The position numbers and the translations under genes are program-made. Below, in pieces: positions 35,438-48,624 of a DNA stretch of 64,000 nt (positions are counted from its first letter, which is position 1; each line of letters begins with the position of its first letter). The notes beneath the pieces are model-generated. The model worked only from the letters and a program-made list of their open reading frames with translations, was not told the DNA's origin and did no database searches. The stretch is from Solea solea (lineage: Eukaryota; Chordata; Actinopteri; Pleuronectiformes; Soleidae), in assembly GCF_958295425.1 (NCBI RefSeq), contig NC_081142.1, positions 12,696,324 to 12,760,323 of the forward strand. The letters are read 5' to 3'.

Positions 35438-37627
35438 TTCACACATCATAAGGTACTAGTATGTGAGTTTTCTCTTGTATAACATTTCCACTCTAACTGT
35501 GCAGTGAAAACCAGCATTAACAGGGAAATGCTCAAATATGTCATCAAAATACCTTTAAATGAATTTAATTTTTAACTTTAAGTAGGAATTTAATTGGAGA
35601 CTTCATGTTACCAATAAGTGTAAATGAATGGTAGAGTGTCTATATATGTCAGCTTTGTGTTAGTTTAGTGATTTGGCCAGGATGTACCTCACATTTTGCC
35701 CAACATAATAATCAGATGGATAGATGGATGAACCTTTTTTTTACTTTTTACTTCTGCACTTTCCTTAACGCACAATGTGTGTACAATGGTAATGTGGATA
35801 TTGGAACATTTTCATACCATCTGTGCACCTTGTGGGTCTGAGTTACTTCTTCCAGCCCCGGACAAGAAACTCGGGCCAAAAATGTTTTACAACACATGCT
35901 TATTTCACAACTTGAGCACAGCGCTACACTGGACTTGTCGTGCCTTGCCCTCACATAAACGTTTCTGAGATGTAATTCATTTTGTGCACTGAAATCCAGA
36001 AACAACAAATAATTTCCATGTCATGTTATTTTCCTTCACTTTTTCTTGGCAGACATTCATTTCACCACTCGAGTGCAAATAACGATCGAAATCTGATGAA
36101 AGAAACCTTAGGAAGTTCTGAATATTCCAACCAAGCTACACTATTACATATTTAATAAAGACAAAAAACAAGTACTGTAAGAGAGTGATAGAGATGGAAG
36201 CATGATGGGTCTTGTTTACCAAATTATGCTGTGAAAAATGAGCAGGCAAAAAGAATTCTTACCAAGAAATCCCCCCCCCCGCCTCCACATCCCACCCTCC
36301 AGCATTTAGTCGCATGTGCTGTGTTAGCTTCACTAATCAAATGCACATGTTAAAGCTTGGAAATATGTTACTAGAGGAAAGGAAGGAAAACATAGGCTGG
36401 AAAACAATGAGGGAAGCAAAGTGTACCTGAAAGAAATAGACGGTCACTTGTCTTAGTGAGACACCGGTGTACGTGTGTCTCATTAGAGAAGAGGGTGAAG
36501 TGTAAAGTGTGGGGGCATATGGTGGATTAAAGGGAGAAAAGTGGGCGTGTGTAACAAGGGAGGTCTACGAAGGACACGAGAGAACGAGGAGAAAGGGGTG
36601 GGGACTGCCTGACAGCAGAGAGTGGGAGGTAGAGGACTATGACTGAGACATTATTCACACTGCAGCTCAGAGTGTCCAAGTTTTTGATCCAATGTCACAG
36701 AAGACAGATCTACTGTTTCGTTTTCAGGTCCAAGAGACAAACCCTTATTCCAATGCAAAGAGACATTTATTCACGCTCAACAATGCAGCGACAACACTGG
36801 AAAGTTCTGAAGTATTTCTCCGTTTAAGCACACATGGCAATGTGTCTCGAGTCAGCCCTGCTTCGGTGGAGAGAGAAAGCCACAGGGAGTCCACTTTATG
36901 GCTGAGGGAAAACCTGGGAAAGTAAAAAGCCTGAAGTGAAAACCTGTTTTTCATACAGTACGGCACAACATATATATACGAACACTGTCTATATGGACAG
37001 CTGCGTTTATTTTTCAAATAACAGAATTCACTTATTCATTTATTTATTGGTGTTCTTTGCATAATAGATCGATGGTCGTACAAATTTGGACAGTACAAGT
37101 TTTTCACAAAGTTTTCTTTTTTTATAGACTCGAAAATAATCAGATTATTGCCAGAATAAGTCATTATTAGTTCAGCTCTAACCAGTGGAAAATAGTGCAT
37201 CTAAGTACTTTTTTTAGCTCTTGGATGAGCCTGCACTTCCTTTAGCCAACAATCAAAATTTGGATGAGTAAGTACACATTATAATTCCGTCTATGGACAA
37301 TAAGGAGTGACAAAAACACTGTGAATACACATAGCTCATGAAAAAATGAAACATTCTGTGTTTCTTAGTGCATTGGAAATTCTCTTTTAAGCGAGCAGAG
37401 CAAGAAGGCACTAATGGGTCGTGTCCACTGAGAAAAGCCCGTACAATGTAGTTGAGTGTTTTCGATTAGCCTTTCTTCACCGTAGTGCCACGAATTCTCC
37501 AAGATGGTGGTTACTTGTTTTTCTTTCAAAGTTCCATGTAACTGTATAATGCTCCAGTGTCTCCATAAAAGCCACTTCACTTTATTACTGTGAGGTGAGC
37601 ACTAATCACTGTGAGCAGCCCAAAGTT

Positions 37628-37662
<35 letters not shown>

Positions 37663-38222
37663 TGGCCTCCGCAGCATGTGTGTGGTTTGAAGGAAAAAAA
37701 AAACACAGGCGTCACAATTTACATGACTGTGAGCGGGCAGTGGAGACTGTGTAGTCGCTGAAAACACGAAGACATCAAAATGTGGTGGAAGTCGACAGGA
37801 GACAAACAGATGTGTGACATTCAACATCGAGGTCCAATAAAACCGAGCATCAATCCAAATGATGCATTCATGTGATTAGAAAACCAACAAACAAATATAA
37901 AGTGAAAGCAGCTTATGGGACACAACATGCATTTATTTTCTGTAACCTATGCAATATTATGTGGTTTCCGTTGCCCCGTCGAGGTAGGGAATGCTGAGTA
38001 ATGATCTAAAGACAACAGTGAGAAGCTGAAGGTCTTCTTGGTGCCGTTGATGGTCCTCTGAAAAGCTTTGCTGTCTGTCTGCTGAGCAGCTGGCATGCCC
38101 TGCAACGATGCAGTACAACAGTGATGGATAGACAACAGCACTTTCTCCTGCAGGTTTTTGTTGTTGTCACCACTGTATTTTGACGACTGCTATACAAGTT
38201 TGTTGCCATGACAAAATAAAAG

Positions 38223-38224
<2 letters not shown>
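35438..38224. other. Non-coding unique DNA
   Basis: No gene recognised. It includes a C run near 36270-36280, a short TATATATA near 36970 and the (GT)15 at 37630-37659. Open frames are 60-90 codons and without domains. Confidence 0.55.
37630..37659. repeat. (GT)15 microsatellite
   Basis: Perfect GT repeat. It explains the Thr-His tail of the overlapping minus-strand open frame. Confidence 0.95.

Positions 38225-38257
<33 letters not shown>
38225..38257. repeat. (AT)16 microsatellite
   Basis: Perfect AT repeat of 33 nt. In the minus-strand frame it would encode alternating Tyr-Ile, lengthening the longest open frame of the window (184 codons, 38190-38744), which I do not accept as a gene. 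Confidence 0.95.
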
Positions 38258-38261
<4 letters not shown>

Positions 38262-38269
38262 TGCTACTT

Positions 38270-38660
38270 GCAGGGGTTTTTTCCCCATTGAAGGGTGAGC
38301 CGTAATTCTCATAAAGTCTAGTCTTGCGACCAAAAGCATGGCCAAAAAAATGGCCAAATGCATTTCGCGTTTCCATGGTTTTGGAACAGTGATCTCGATT
38401 GCCGCTACCAGCTTTTGCTGTGATGGAGGCAGACGGGTAATCTCTGAAGTGAACTGGTCATGTGACCACCCTACGTCGTGTAAATGCGAAAAGAGTGTTC
38501 CCAGTACACTTTTGCGATAAACTTTTATATCGACACGTCCGAAAAACCACCTCATGAGAGCACAATTTGCGATATTTAGGCTTTGCGGATTTGTAGGGGT
38601 CATGGAAACCCATCTGTTGACTACACGTGGGTGGTTCTGTCTGTGCCCCAGGACCCATAA
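38270..38660. repeat. Possible DNA transposon remnant
   Basis: The stretch is unusually rich in TTTGCGAT, GCGATAAAC and GCGTTTCCAT-type words that I associate with fish DNA transposon remnants. GTTTCCATG at 38369-38377 is mirrored by CATGGAAAC at 38601-38609, an inverted pair 223 bases apart. GC and CpG content rise above the surroundings. No transposase domain is visible in the 184-codon minus frame crossing it. Family and boundaries uncertain. Confidence 0.3.
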
Positions 38661-41576
38661 ATGTGGACCTCTTCCATTTCCATATTCCTGTTTTTCCACC
38701 TTGAATGAAATCCAGCTCTGAGTGTTTTCCCTTTGTGTGGTCATTTTTGAAAGAGTAGTATTTGCTTTTTGATAAGCAGTCTCTCTCTTATCATGTCCTC
38801 TTCCTGAAAGCGTGAGATCTACTCATATTAGTTAGAAATAGGATAGTGTGGATCACCTTTCATGGTGGCAGTCAAAACTGCTGAAACAGCCTGATCTTAG
38901 ATGTTTCCTGAAAATGACCCTCTAGGTGTTGATTATGTGGGAGAATCCAGATCATTTAGTGCTAATCCATCTGAGAGTCATCTGTGCTTTTCTCTGACTC
39001 ACCTCTGACCTTTCTCAAGCTCTCTGGTCCCAAATCCACTGCTGGTAAAGCATTGGGGAGGGGTGGAGAGAGGGAACGTTTTCCTCTGGATGTTTCCTGT
39101 GGTTCTGAGCTTTCGTAAAATGTTTCCAAGCTTCAAGGTCTCGCAGGGCCTTTCTGGCAAACGCTGGAGGGCAAGGGCATTATTTGTCTCTAACTGACCA
39201 CTCAAAGAGAAAAGGGCAATCTTTAACTAAAGTAATAGCTACCAGAGCGACAGTCCAACGCTGTGAGAAACACTGAGTCAAAGAGCACTGACATCATTTT
39301 AGCATTCCAGGAAGCTGGGGCATTGCTGAATCTGTCACATATACTAACCCCTCTCTAAAATAATCTCAAATTGCCATCTCTTGTCAAGAGGTTGGTTTGT
39401 TTGAAATTGGTGTTGAAGGACAAGGGCATTGGAAAACTGAGACGGAGGTTGACCCACCACATAGCGCTGCTAAATGTTTTCAGAGGGGGCTTTAGGGAAG
39501 AAAAAGGGGATTGGAAGATAATTGAGTGGGCCCACTGCAAACAATGGGCCCCACTACATTATCTTCCCATCCCTTTTTTCTGGGGCTTTTAAATTCACAC
39601 CCGCTTTGACACTTTAGAGGGAGCCCAGGCCAGTTGTGCGAGGTGGAGTCTCGTCTCAGGCCATGTCAGGCAGGAAAGGGGAGCAGGGAGGTCGTCATGT
39701 GGGGGGAGACGAAAAGGGGTTAATGATGGCTTGGGTTTAGGTGGCTGCCTTCACACACATTGGCCACCACCACCCATGTTCCCACCTCTGAGCCATGCAT
39801 GGGGAATGAAGGGGGGGGGTGGAGAATCCAAAGTGCAGAGCGGCGCAGGACAACGTCTCCATTTAGTTCAGCCAAAAAACAGCTGCTTCTAAATGTTTCC
39901 CCACAGTAAGCCCTGGAGACTATGCCTTGTGTACCCAGGACAAGGCCTGCTTCCCCACCCCCCTTCCACGCATGCAGAAACGACTTTTCTTTTACTACGT
40001 TATACTTAGGGCTGTTTTCTCTTCTAATTTGTCGTTATCAAACAATTTCAAAACACCACACATACAAATAAAAAGGAATACAAACTTATAGCACATTCAA
40101 AGATGTCCTCCAACTTACACCATTTATCCAGTTTTTCCTCTATTCACAGCCGTTAACCTTTCCGGCACTGTGCAGAATGCGAATTCCAGACATCAGCTAC
40201 ACACAAACAGTGAACACTTGGAGTATGTGGCATGCTTATACTGCTCGGCTCTCCTGCTGAGCTCCAGTGTCTTACACAAATAAACCAATATATATTTATT
40301 GACAATGGGCTTCAGGACACTCCAGGGGTCAATCGATGAAATACTTTAAATATCTCTATATCTACATCTGTGTGTGTATGCACACTTTCTCTTTTTCTTT
40401 TAGGCATTCTGTGCATCGTGTGTGACACAGAGAGATATGGAAGGTCCGTGATTTATTCGAAAACATTTTTTTTTTTTTTTACTCCTTTCCAACAGCTGTT
40501 TATTCTCAAGACCAGTTTACAGTCCGAGGAGGATTGAGGTTCTCTAACATAAACTGGGGACTTTAATAAAGATGGATGCTTGCTTTTATATCCCTCAACA
40601 CTGATGGTTTTTCTTGTTGACTTTTGCCCGTCCCATGGGAATACATACAGCATATATTTCAGCACATCTTTGAGACGAACACTTGCAGCACAGCAACGCA
40701 GAATCACTGACCCACTCCGAAGTGTTTATCCGACTTAATCATCACCCTGGCTGATGTGACATGTAAAGTTTGTGCCGCTCAGAGTCGGCGTGTTATTGCA
40801 GGGCTGGGATAACAGCCTGGCATGTTAGAAAGACGCTCAATTCATTCGTCCTAATAATTACCCAGACGTAGCTTCTGTATTTTCAGCCCCTTTTCAACAG
40901 AGTCTATGGCATCATATTCCAGATAATAAATGCATTATTCACTGTGGACTACATTTGCAATTTTGAATCTTAAATGTAATCAGCATCTTCATAATGCCGA
41001 ACGTGGCGACGCGTTTAATTTTAAAGATGACATTTCATATTCCACAACACTTAAAACGTGTTTCGCACAATAGTAAACAGATGTTTTTCTTGCTTGGACT
41101 TTTCTGACTGCGGTTCCTTTGAGCACAAGTGACATGGAAATCTGAATGTTCACAGCACCACTATTGTGAACAATTCACTGCTATACATAATAATGACCAA
41201 GAAGCAGTTGCTAGCTAATGTTCTGGATTCACATTGAGAAGCGTTTGAGGTATTTCCCTTTCGCATGTCCCGCCGTTCCTCTTCTCGGGTGCAGCTTTAA
41301 GTGACGCTTGTGCATAATGGAACTCCCCCAAAACCACATATCAATATGGTAACTGCATGTTTATGTCAGAAGCGATTAGCTTTGAAATTGTTTGGGGTTG
41401 GGAGCTGGCGACAGAAGTGAAGCGTGTAATCAAAGCGCAGGGACGGGTGATTTACGCTGGTCAAGACGACCTCAACCCATACAGGAAGTGAATACTGTTT
41501 TGAGGTCAGTAAGCCACCAGCCACCTACTAGACTTACTTTATGGAATACATGTGAGTGGCTGGTGTGAAGTGTGAA

Positions 41577-41599
41577 GTGTGTGTGTGTGTGTGTGTGTG
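41577..41599. repeat. (GT)n microsatellite
   Basis: GT repeat of about 11 units, preceded by two GTGTGAA units (GGTGTGAAGTGTGAAGTG) from which it may have grown. Confidence 0.9.
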
Positions 41600-42142
41600 A
41601 ATGTTTCTAAGGGAGGGCCAATTACATCTAATCACAGCATACACAACAGCGGCAGCAGTTAACGACGGAGCGAGCGCTGATACATTTTACAGCACTTAGC
41701 TGGTGGTCCTCGGTGTTGCAAGCGGAACAACGGAGACAGTGTGCATTTCCATCACTTTCATGAAGTAATACTTTTAAAAGGTCGCTTTCAACTGGCACTG
41801 GGAAAGCCTCTTTAAAAAAAAAGTAATGAGAGTAATGTTTGAATATGTATTTTTAATTAGCGTAATAAATGAGGTTATAGTGACATGTTTCTGTTTGAAA
41901 CCTTTTTTTTTTATATTATTTTTTTAAAGTGTGTTAAAATAACTCTGTTGACCAAATTGTGGGGAGGCATTCAAGGTGCACACAGTTGTGCTGTCTAAAC
42001 ATATAATTTTCCTTCAGTTTCAACCACATTACAGGCGTACTCTGCTGTCTGGGACCTTTTCATGGCGGAGCGACTGTTGTAGGGACACGTCGTCAACAGT
42101 GGTGGTGAGAAGTGATGCTTTCCAGATTCTGACTGACTGCTG

Positions 42143-42160
42143 ACACACACACACACACAC
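42143..42160. repeat. (AC)9 microsatellite
   Basis: AC repeat inside a wider CA-rich stretch (42143-42270). Confidence 0.9.
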
Positions 42161-42958
42161 AGACACTCACACATAATCACACAGCCACAAACTCCGACCC
42201 CTCTCTCTGTCGCACATGTACACTAATTTTTATTCACATTCCCCAGCCCACACAGGCACACACCCAGACACCCACGTCAAACTGCACCAATGGCACTGGC
42301 AATGTGGAGCACATTCACAAGGCGCTCGCTGTGTCCTCGAGGAGAAATTCATTTCCAATGCTCTGACCTCATTGATTTTGAAAGACGAGCCATGCCGGCA
42401 GTTGTGTTTTGTTTATCAGTGAGTGATATCGCCCCAACTTTTAAATCAACTCGCATAGCATTGAGTCAAGGCTAAATGAGTGAAACAGACACCGATTGAA
42501 CGAGCAGTGCGCCATAGGCAGCATGGAGATGGGGCTGTGTTTGAATACAATTACTGTGTTACTATTGCAAAGGCAAGATAGTAACGTAGCCTTTCACTTT
42601 GGTAATTGAATCCAAGAGAGAAACTAATTGGTTTCCAAATGAAGCATTAGAAACAGAACCAAGGACTCGATGATAACAAAGGAGAGTATGTCCAGTCACT
42701 CTAAAGGCAGGGGAGTGGAGAAAAATGATTCAAACGGACCGAAAGAAACACACGGTGTATTCTAAATTAAAACACTAATAATCACATATGCTACAACACT
42801 CATAAAGCTGATAAGAAATCAGGACCTTGGAAATGGTCAAGCCCTGAACCAATAAAGCACAAAAACAGAAAATTCATCTGTGTGGCAGCTTTTGCGAGCT
42901 GCCCGTCATTAATCAAGTGTGTCTGTGGAAAGCCAGGCTTTTAGTCCTGACACAGACA

Positions 42959-42963
42959 TGTGT

Positions 42964-42996
<33 letters not shown>
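42959..42996. repeat. (TG)n microsatellite
   Basis: TG repeat of about 19 units with one TATG interruption near its left end. Confidence 0.9.
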
Positions 42997-43734
42997 AGCC
43001 ACAGGCTTCAGCAACAGCCATAGTCTGCAGCCACCAAGGCACCTTCCTAAACCAACTACATGGCACATGTTGTTTGGTACGTAACAGAGTGTGCAATCAG
43101 GACACTATTGTCATGTCAACAAGCAAACATGATTGACACATGAGCTGCCGAACAGTCCTGATCAATTGTCTCGAGTTAACATTATTTTCCCATGCTATTT
43201 TACTTGCAGCACACAGGATGTCTGACAGTGTGGGAGTGAACCAGAAAGCTGCTGCACTAGAAGCAGCTCAGTAAAAGGGCAGTGGATTATTTCATAATAT
43301 CACCACCCTTTCTTTTTTTAAAATATCAGTTCACATCCACAGTGGTATATCATGACACTCTCGCTGCAAGAGTAACTAAATAAAAAACGAGTTGAACACT
43401 ATCTTCCCAGCCTCATCTAAGAATTCAAACTCAATTCAGCTCACACACCTTCTACAGTGGAAAATGGACTTTCTGTCGCCACATGCTCCCACTCAGAACA
43501 CATCCATCAGAGAGAGTCTGGGGGTTATCTGAGACAGAGAAGATTTTCAGAACATCATGGAACACATGGCGGCAGCACTTTTTCATCTTTATGTGTGGAA
43601 TCACTCATGGACGATCAGACGGCACATACACAGTCTACACATACAGGGGTGATAACAAGGCACCCGTCCGGCATCAAAGTGCAGACGTTAACGCTTTATT
43701 GAAGTGCCACAAAGCATTGCTGTCTGCTCTTTTT

Positions 43735-43870
43735 CAAAATACAAAAATACAGTATTTGATTTTGATACGTGGTGTGGCTGCTGTATTTTGTAGTGTATTT
43801 TTGATACGTTTATTAGTTGTTTACGTTGTATTTTATTTTACAATTGATGTATTTATGCCCCTGTGTGAGC
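43735..43870. repeat. TATTTTG-rich segment, probably repeat-derived
   Basis: Repeated words AAATACA, TGTATTTT, TTTTGATACGT and GTATTTTTGATACGTTTATT occur in a pattern I have seen in fish interspersed repeats (tracts of TGTATTTTGATACA). Two near-copies of TTTTGATACGT lie about 40 bases apart. No termini were identified. Confidence 0.35.
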
Positions 43871-46084
43871 TCACCGTGTCAGTTAACATGCATCTTCTTT
43901 TCCGTCTTGTTCTATCTTGTCAGCGGCCCCCTCTGTCCAAATTCTTGAAAACGTTCATGTTCCCTCAGACGGATTGGAGAAACACGTGACAGTGAAGTTC
44001 CTCGGGTGATACATGAGAAACAAACGCACAGAAAGCCTGCAGCTCCTCTTGCAGACTCGGCAGTAGTAAACCCTATAGTGGAGGAGCTGTCAAGTGGCTC
44101 CACTGAGACTCTGAAGGATTGGGTGAGAGAGCCATGGTCCACTAAGTGTGACTGGCTGGGGACGTGGGGGTTGACTCGGGGCTGCCCCTGCAGCCATCAC
44201 CTGTGAGCTGCTCCTCTGCCCATCCTTCATCTGAGGAAAAAAAAAAACATTTCCTGCTCAACTCAACAGCTCATGTTGCATGAGCCTTCATCTCACCTTT
44301 TTGACAGTTGTCATGGCCCACCACCATGCTGCCATATCACTGCACCTGTGACTGACCACACTAAGCAGCTCGCTCTGGTTTTAATAAAACATTGGGCATT
44401 CGTGACCATGAGGAACATGTGGTGTGAACGCTGGCTTGAATTGTAGAAGATACTGTTGGCCCTGCAGTGGAATGGCAATATGTCTTGGGTGTACCCTGCA
44501 TTTTGCTTCCCTGTCTATTGCCTGTTTAATTTCAGCCCTTTTTCTCTTTTTTTTTCATTTTCACCAATACTAATAGATGCTCCCTGGTAGTCTTGAGACG
44601 CTTGTCGTGTATACTTGCCAGTAATGTGACATGGATTGATAGATAATAGAATAGAAAGGCTTCTTCTTCATCCGTCTTCCTCCCCCCTCATCTACTGCTC
44701 CTCCTGTGGTACCTTAATCATATATACCCAAGCTGGAGTTTATGAAAGATTTTTTTTTCTCTGTGCAGCGGCACAGTGTGAACAATTCAATTTATTGCAA
44801 AGAACGTACAATACCTTTGGTTATTTTACCACTGACTGCCCAAGGTCCCTGTGACTTGCACTGTTTCAAATCATTGCACCAGGCGCCATCACAGTGTTTG
44901 CATTCCATGACATTATGTATTCTCAGGTCATGCAGCCAGCTCTCGGAAACTCATTTTTGTTCTTGCCACAAAGGGCATCTTTTACATTAGAGCTTTGTCG
45001 ATTAGTCCCCTTTAACCTGAGTGAAGTCCAAGGAAAATCCTTGGAAATTTCCCGGAAACCAACATGCGAATATGTGCGACGCATATTGTCCGTGGAGAAT
45101 GCGCGCGGCACATGTTCATGGATAATCATTTATCGAAGTGAGAGGATGACTTACGATGAGCGTGATCAGTTCTGCATATTATACTAGTGAAGCTAGCTCG
45201 AATGCAGCCGAAGCCGTCTGGCAGCTTTTCCACAAGAATATCAATCAGAGTTGCTACAATATGATGACAAGTCCAGCTAGAGCAACATGGTGGAGATGAT
45301 TCACGGACTGAGTGATTTAACAGTCCATAGAGGGAACGTTGCTCTGCTGACTGGTTTTTATTAAAGACACGGTCAGTGGACTTTCCTGTTGTGTGCATAT
45401 GGATTCTGTGAAGACCACATTTAAATACACTCTCAAAATCCTCCTTTTTTACCCATTACATCATATTTTAGCACTACAAATATATGATAGTGTATCTTGG
45501 ATAGACTTGCCTGTTTGTTAGAAAACAGTTTGGACACAGAACACTCACAGGGAAATGTCTAAATCGCACATGAAACTCTACATTTGTCCAGGTTGTTGCA
45601 CTTGCTTTGTTAGCAACACATATCTAGACCAAAGCAAAGAAGAAGAACAAAAAAAGGAAAGACAGCAAAGAAGTAGAAATGTGTATGGTCTTTGCAGTGC
45701 TGACTTCTGTTCATCCAAAGCAGCAGTACGTTTGAAGTGTTTCTTTGCCAGGTTCCCTTGACAGGCAGCGTCGAGAGTATGCCTACACCGGCAAGATTCC
45801 ACAGTCAACATGTTGTTGACATTTCTCTCCCCTTAGCTCTGCTGAACATGTGTGGGCTTAAAGAAAAAGAAGTCTCTATTTTATCCTAGTCCTAGACACA
45901 TAAACAGTACAGGTACAGTAGTAAACAAGCACAATTCAGTGCACAGATGAAAAGACAGCAAACACATGATTTCTTTTACGGTAAACTGTTTTCATTTCTT
46001 TGTTTTCATTTGTTTCCCCCCCCCTATAATGTCTGTTTTCTGTGCACATCAAGCAGAAAAAAGGGAGGAACAAAAGTGGAGCAG

Positions 46085-46107
46085 GAGAGAGAGAGAGAGA
46101 GGGGGGG
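46085..46107. repeat. (GA)8 microsatellite ending in G7
   Basis: GA repeat followed by seven G. It produces the Arg-Glu strings in the overlapping open frames. Confidence 0.85.
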
Positions 46108-48226
46108 ACAAAAGGAAAACCAAGAAAGTGGACAGCAATTATGATAGGAATGGTAAAAACAATGACATAAACAAAAACAGCAGCAAGCCTGAAAATCTGT
46201 TCACAGTGCCTTTTAGAAAATCATATACTATTGTTTAGATGTGGGCAAAGCAGGATTTCTCTATGTCAACACCACATAAGGAATTATAGTGTCACACGAA
46301 CCCAGGAGGAAATGGGAAAAGACAAGGGAACAAACAGTGATTAGCATGTTTATTTGTCATGCAAAGAAATAAAATGCACACTGTACAGGTTTTTTGTTTT
46401 TTTTTCCTTGCGACTCAGCAAATCTGCAGCATTGCAAATCAGTTTGAGATTATTGGGTGCCGCACTGGACTGTGGCTGGAAAATGAAATTACAGGGGGAG
46501 TTACGTCTAAAAGACAATGTCACGTTAGATGTAATATTTTAAAAGGTCAGTTACTTCACTTTTTGTGACAGTTTTTGTGCCAGAATTTATTTGTTCGTAC
46601 AAACCAAACCAATACCTCAGATTTGCAATAATTTCCAATAAATGTTTATTTAGTAATGTTCAAGGAAATTCCGTTTTCTTTGTGATGTTAGTGAAAGTCT
46701 GTGAACTGCATATTTGTGAAGTCAGGCTTTCATGATTCAGCTTACACTTGCCGTCAACTTTCTCCTTCATACCTTTGGACAATGACATTTTTGTCTTTCA
46801 AGCTTGCAAAGTTTTGCAAACTTTCGTCTGTGGCAACTTCAAGTTTCTTTTTTTTAAAGCAATACATTTCTGGAGTTATGTTTGTACAAGTTTGGAAGAA
46901 AAAAAGTCAGGTTTTGCCTTTTAAAGAAAGGATGTTTTAGCCCAATATGACATTGCTTATAATAAATGGAAGTCAAATGTACTTGCCAGGCTTCTGTATT
47001 ACGGGCTACAGTGTGCTAGAAATACAACTTCAATTGTATTCATTGTCCACTGCTACTCTCCTGGCCTTTATCGCCCTGTCCCCTCAAGCCATTGTCAACT
47101 ATAAACACATAACAATATATTTAAATTGTCCTGCCTGTTTATGATTATGCTTTTGTGTAATAAAAACACCTCAGGATGTGGTTATTACCTATTTCTACTA
47201 CTAAAAAGTAGTACTGAGGAAGCATCCGGCATTATTGCTTTACATTAACTTTAACAGTTTCACAATAATACCTAAATTCACTCCTAGAATGTGCTCCTAA
47301 AGAGATAAAACCTAAACTGTGCGGTCAATGTGCGACTATACTATATCTTCATATCCTATTTCCCTCTGCACAGCCTTCTACCAGCGTCTATAACTCAGAG
47401 CACTGTCATGTTCTGGATTATTCGCCGGCTTTCTCAAGCAACACCTGCTCAACGAGACACACTCTGAAGCAATGAATGAAAGTCTCTCCTGTGAACGCTG
47501 TGACCCAGAAGAACTTGCACAGTGTTGCCCTAACGCACCTCGCGCATGTGGCACATGCCTCATCCATTAAGTCCGAAATCCTGGTGAGGCGTCTTCTTAG
47601 TTTGATGCTATTCACAGATAAACCAACGACGCTATAGGTTGAGTCCTGGTGGTATAACTTCCCTAAGAGGCAGGTGGTTTGTCAGAAGCAGCTGAAAAGC
47701 CTTTCACACTGGAAACTCCAGTCAACTCATGTCTCCGTGGATGTTTCACCAAATAAAAGTAAAAGCGAGTACATTTGGAGAAGCAAGGAAACCCTCTCGG
47801 GTTTCATATGTTTGCAGGGAGCCTTTAGTGCCTCAGAGGAGCGAACGTGAGGCGAGGGCCAAAATACGAGAAGCCCTCAGACGCACGGTACACATGAGAG
47901 CCCAGGGGTTAATCCTCTTTCAAACAAGCGAGGTTTAACCCTCGTCAACCCTACCGCCAGCGTTGTTGACTCTACCACCCAAAATGATTTATCAAGACTT
48001 CTTTCACACACACGTGCATGTTCGACAACTGCAGAGCCTTCATCTGGATTGTACCTACACATAGAGGATATTTGCGTGTCATTTGTTTGGTGTTCCCTGC
48101 TTTTAAGCAGCTGTGTCAGTGGACAGGCAGCAATGTTGACAGCTGAAGGCCTGTTGTTCCAAAAAAAAACCTTACCTCCAGACTTTCACACAGTAATGAT
48201 ATCTATAACTTAACAGGCTTTAAAAT

Positions 48227-48246
48227 ACACACACACACACACACAC
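48227..48246. repeat. (AC)10 microsatellite
   Basis: Perfect AC repeat. Confidence 0.9.
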
Positions 48247-48609
48247 GCAGCAGGTGACTTGAATACTGACAAGGGCCAAAGATTTCTACATTTGTTTTGT
48301 GCATGTTTGTGAACGCGTAAAAACGACCAGGCGGGTCATCTGGACTTTCTCAGAGCCAAGGCTGCCGTGGTGTTTACCCAACTGCTCCATCTATAGCCCA
48401 TGCACTCCTTCTTACTTCCTAATGGAGGCACAGGCTATTCAAGAGAAAGAAACGGTGAACTGTGAACGTTTTCTTTCAACACAATTTTCTATTAAAATTC
48501 AAGCATGTCAAAAGGGTATTTTCTTGTAACGTTGTAAGGTATTGAGTTGTACAGTCTCATTAGTCTTGCTAAATCAAACCTATTTAATGCTACAGACGGG
48601 TGGAGGAAG

Positions 48610-48624
48610 TGACCTTGACCTTGA
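48610..48624. promoter_or_regulatory. ERR/SF-1-type nuclear receptor site
   Basis: TGACCTTGACCTTGA; on the minus strand this reads TCAAGGTCAAGGTCA, containing two overlapping copies of TCAAGGTCA, the extended half-site of ERR and NR5A (SF-1/LRH-1) receptors, and a DR0 of AGGTCA. Function unproven. Confidence 0.35.

Larger units (their letters stand above)
38661..43734. other. Non-coding unique DNA with several microsatellites
   Basis: No gene recognised. It contains a T run at 40470-40480, dinucleotide repeats at 41577-41599, 42143-42160 and 42959-42996, and purine- or G-rich patches near 39660-39710 and 39810. Open frames are under 90 codons. Confidence 0.55.

Noticed and set aside
38190..38744. 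Longest open frame in the window (184 codons, minus)
   Set aside because: It runs through an (AT)n microsatellite giving repeated Tyr-Ile, has no domain, and overlaps a probable transposon remnant.
43483..43989. 168-codon plus-strand frame
   Set aside because: It crosses a repeat-like TATTTTG segment, has no domain and shows no coding codon bias; a second frame of the same start region is also open.
48420..48530. Short coding exon suggested by a 76-codon frame
   Set aside because: No flanking splice signals of quality and no codon bias.
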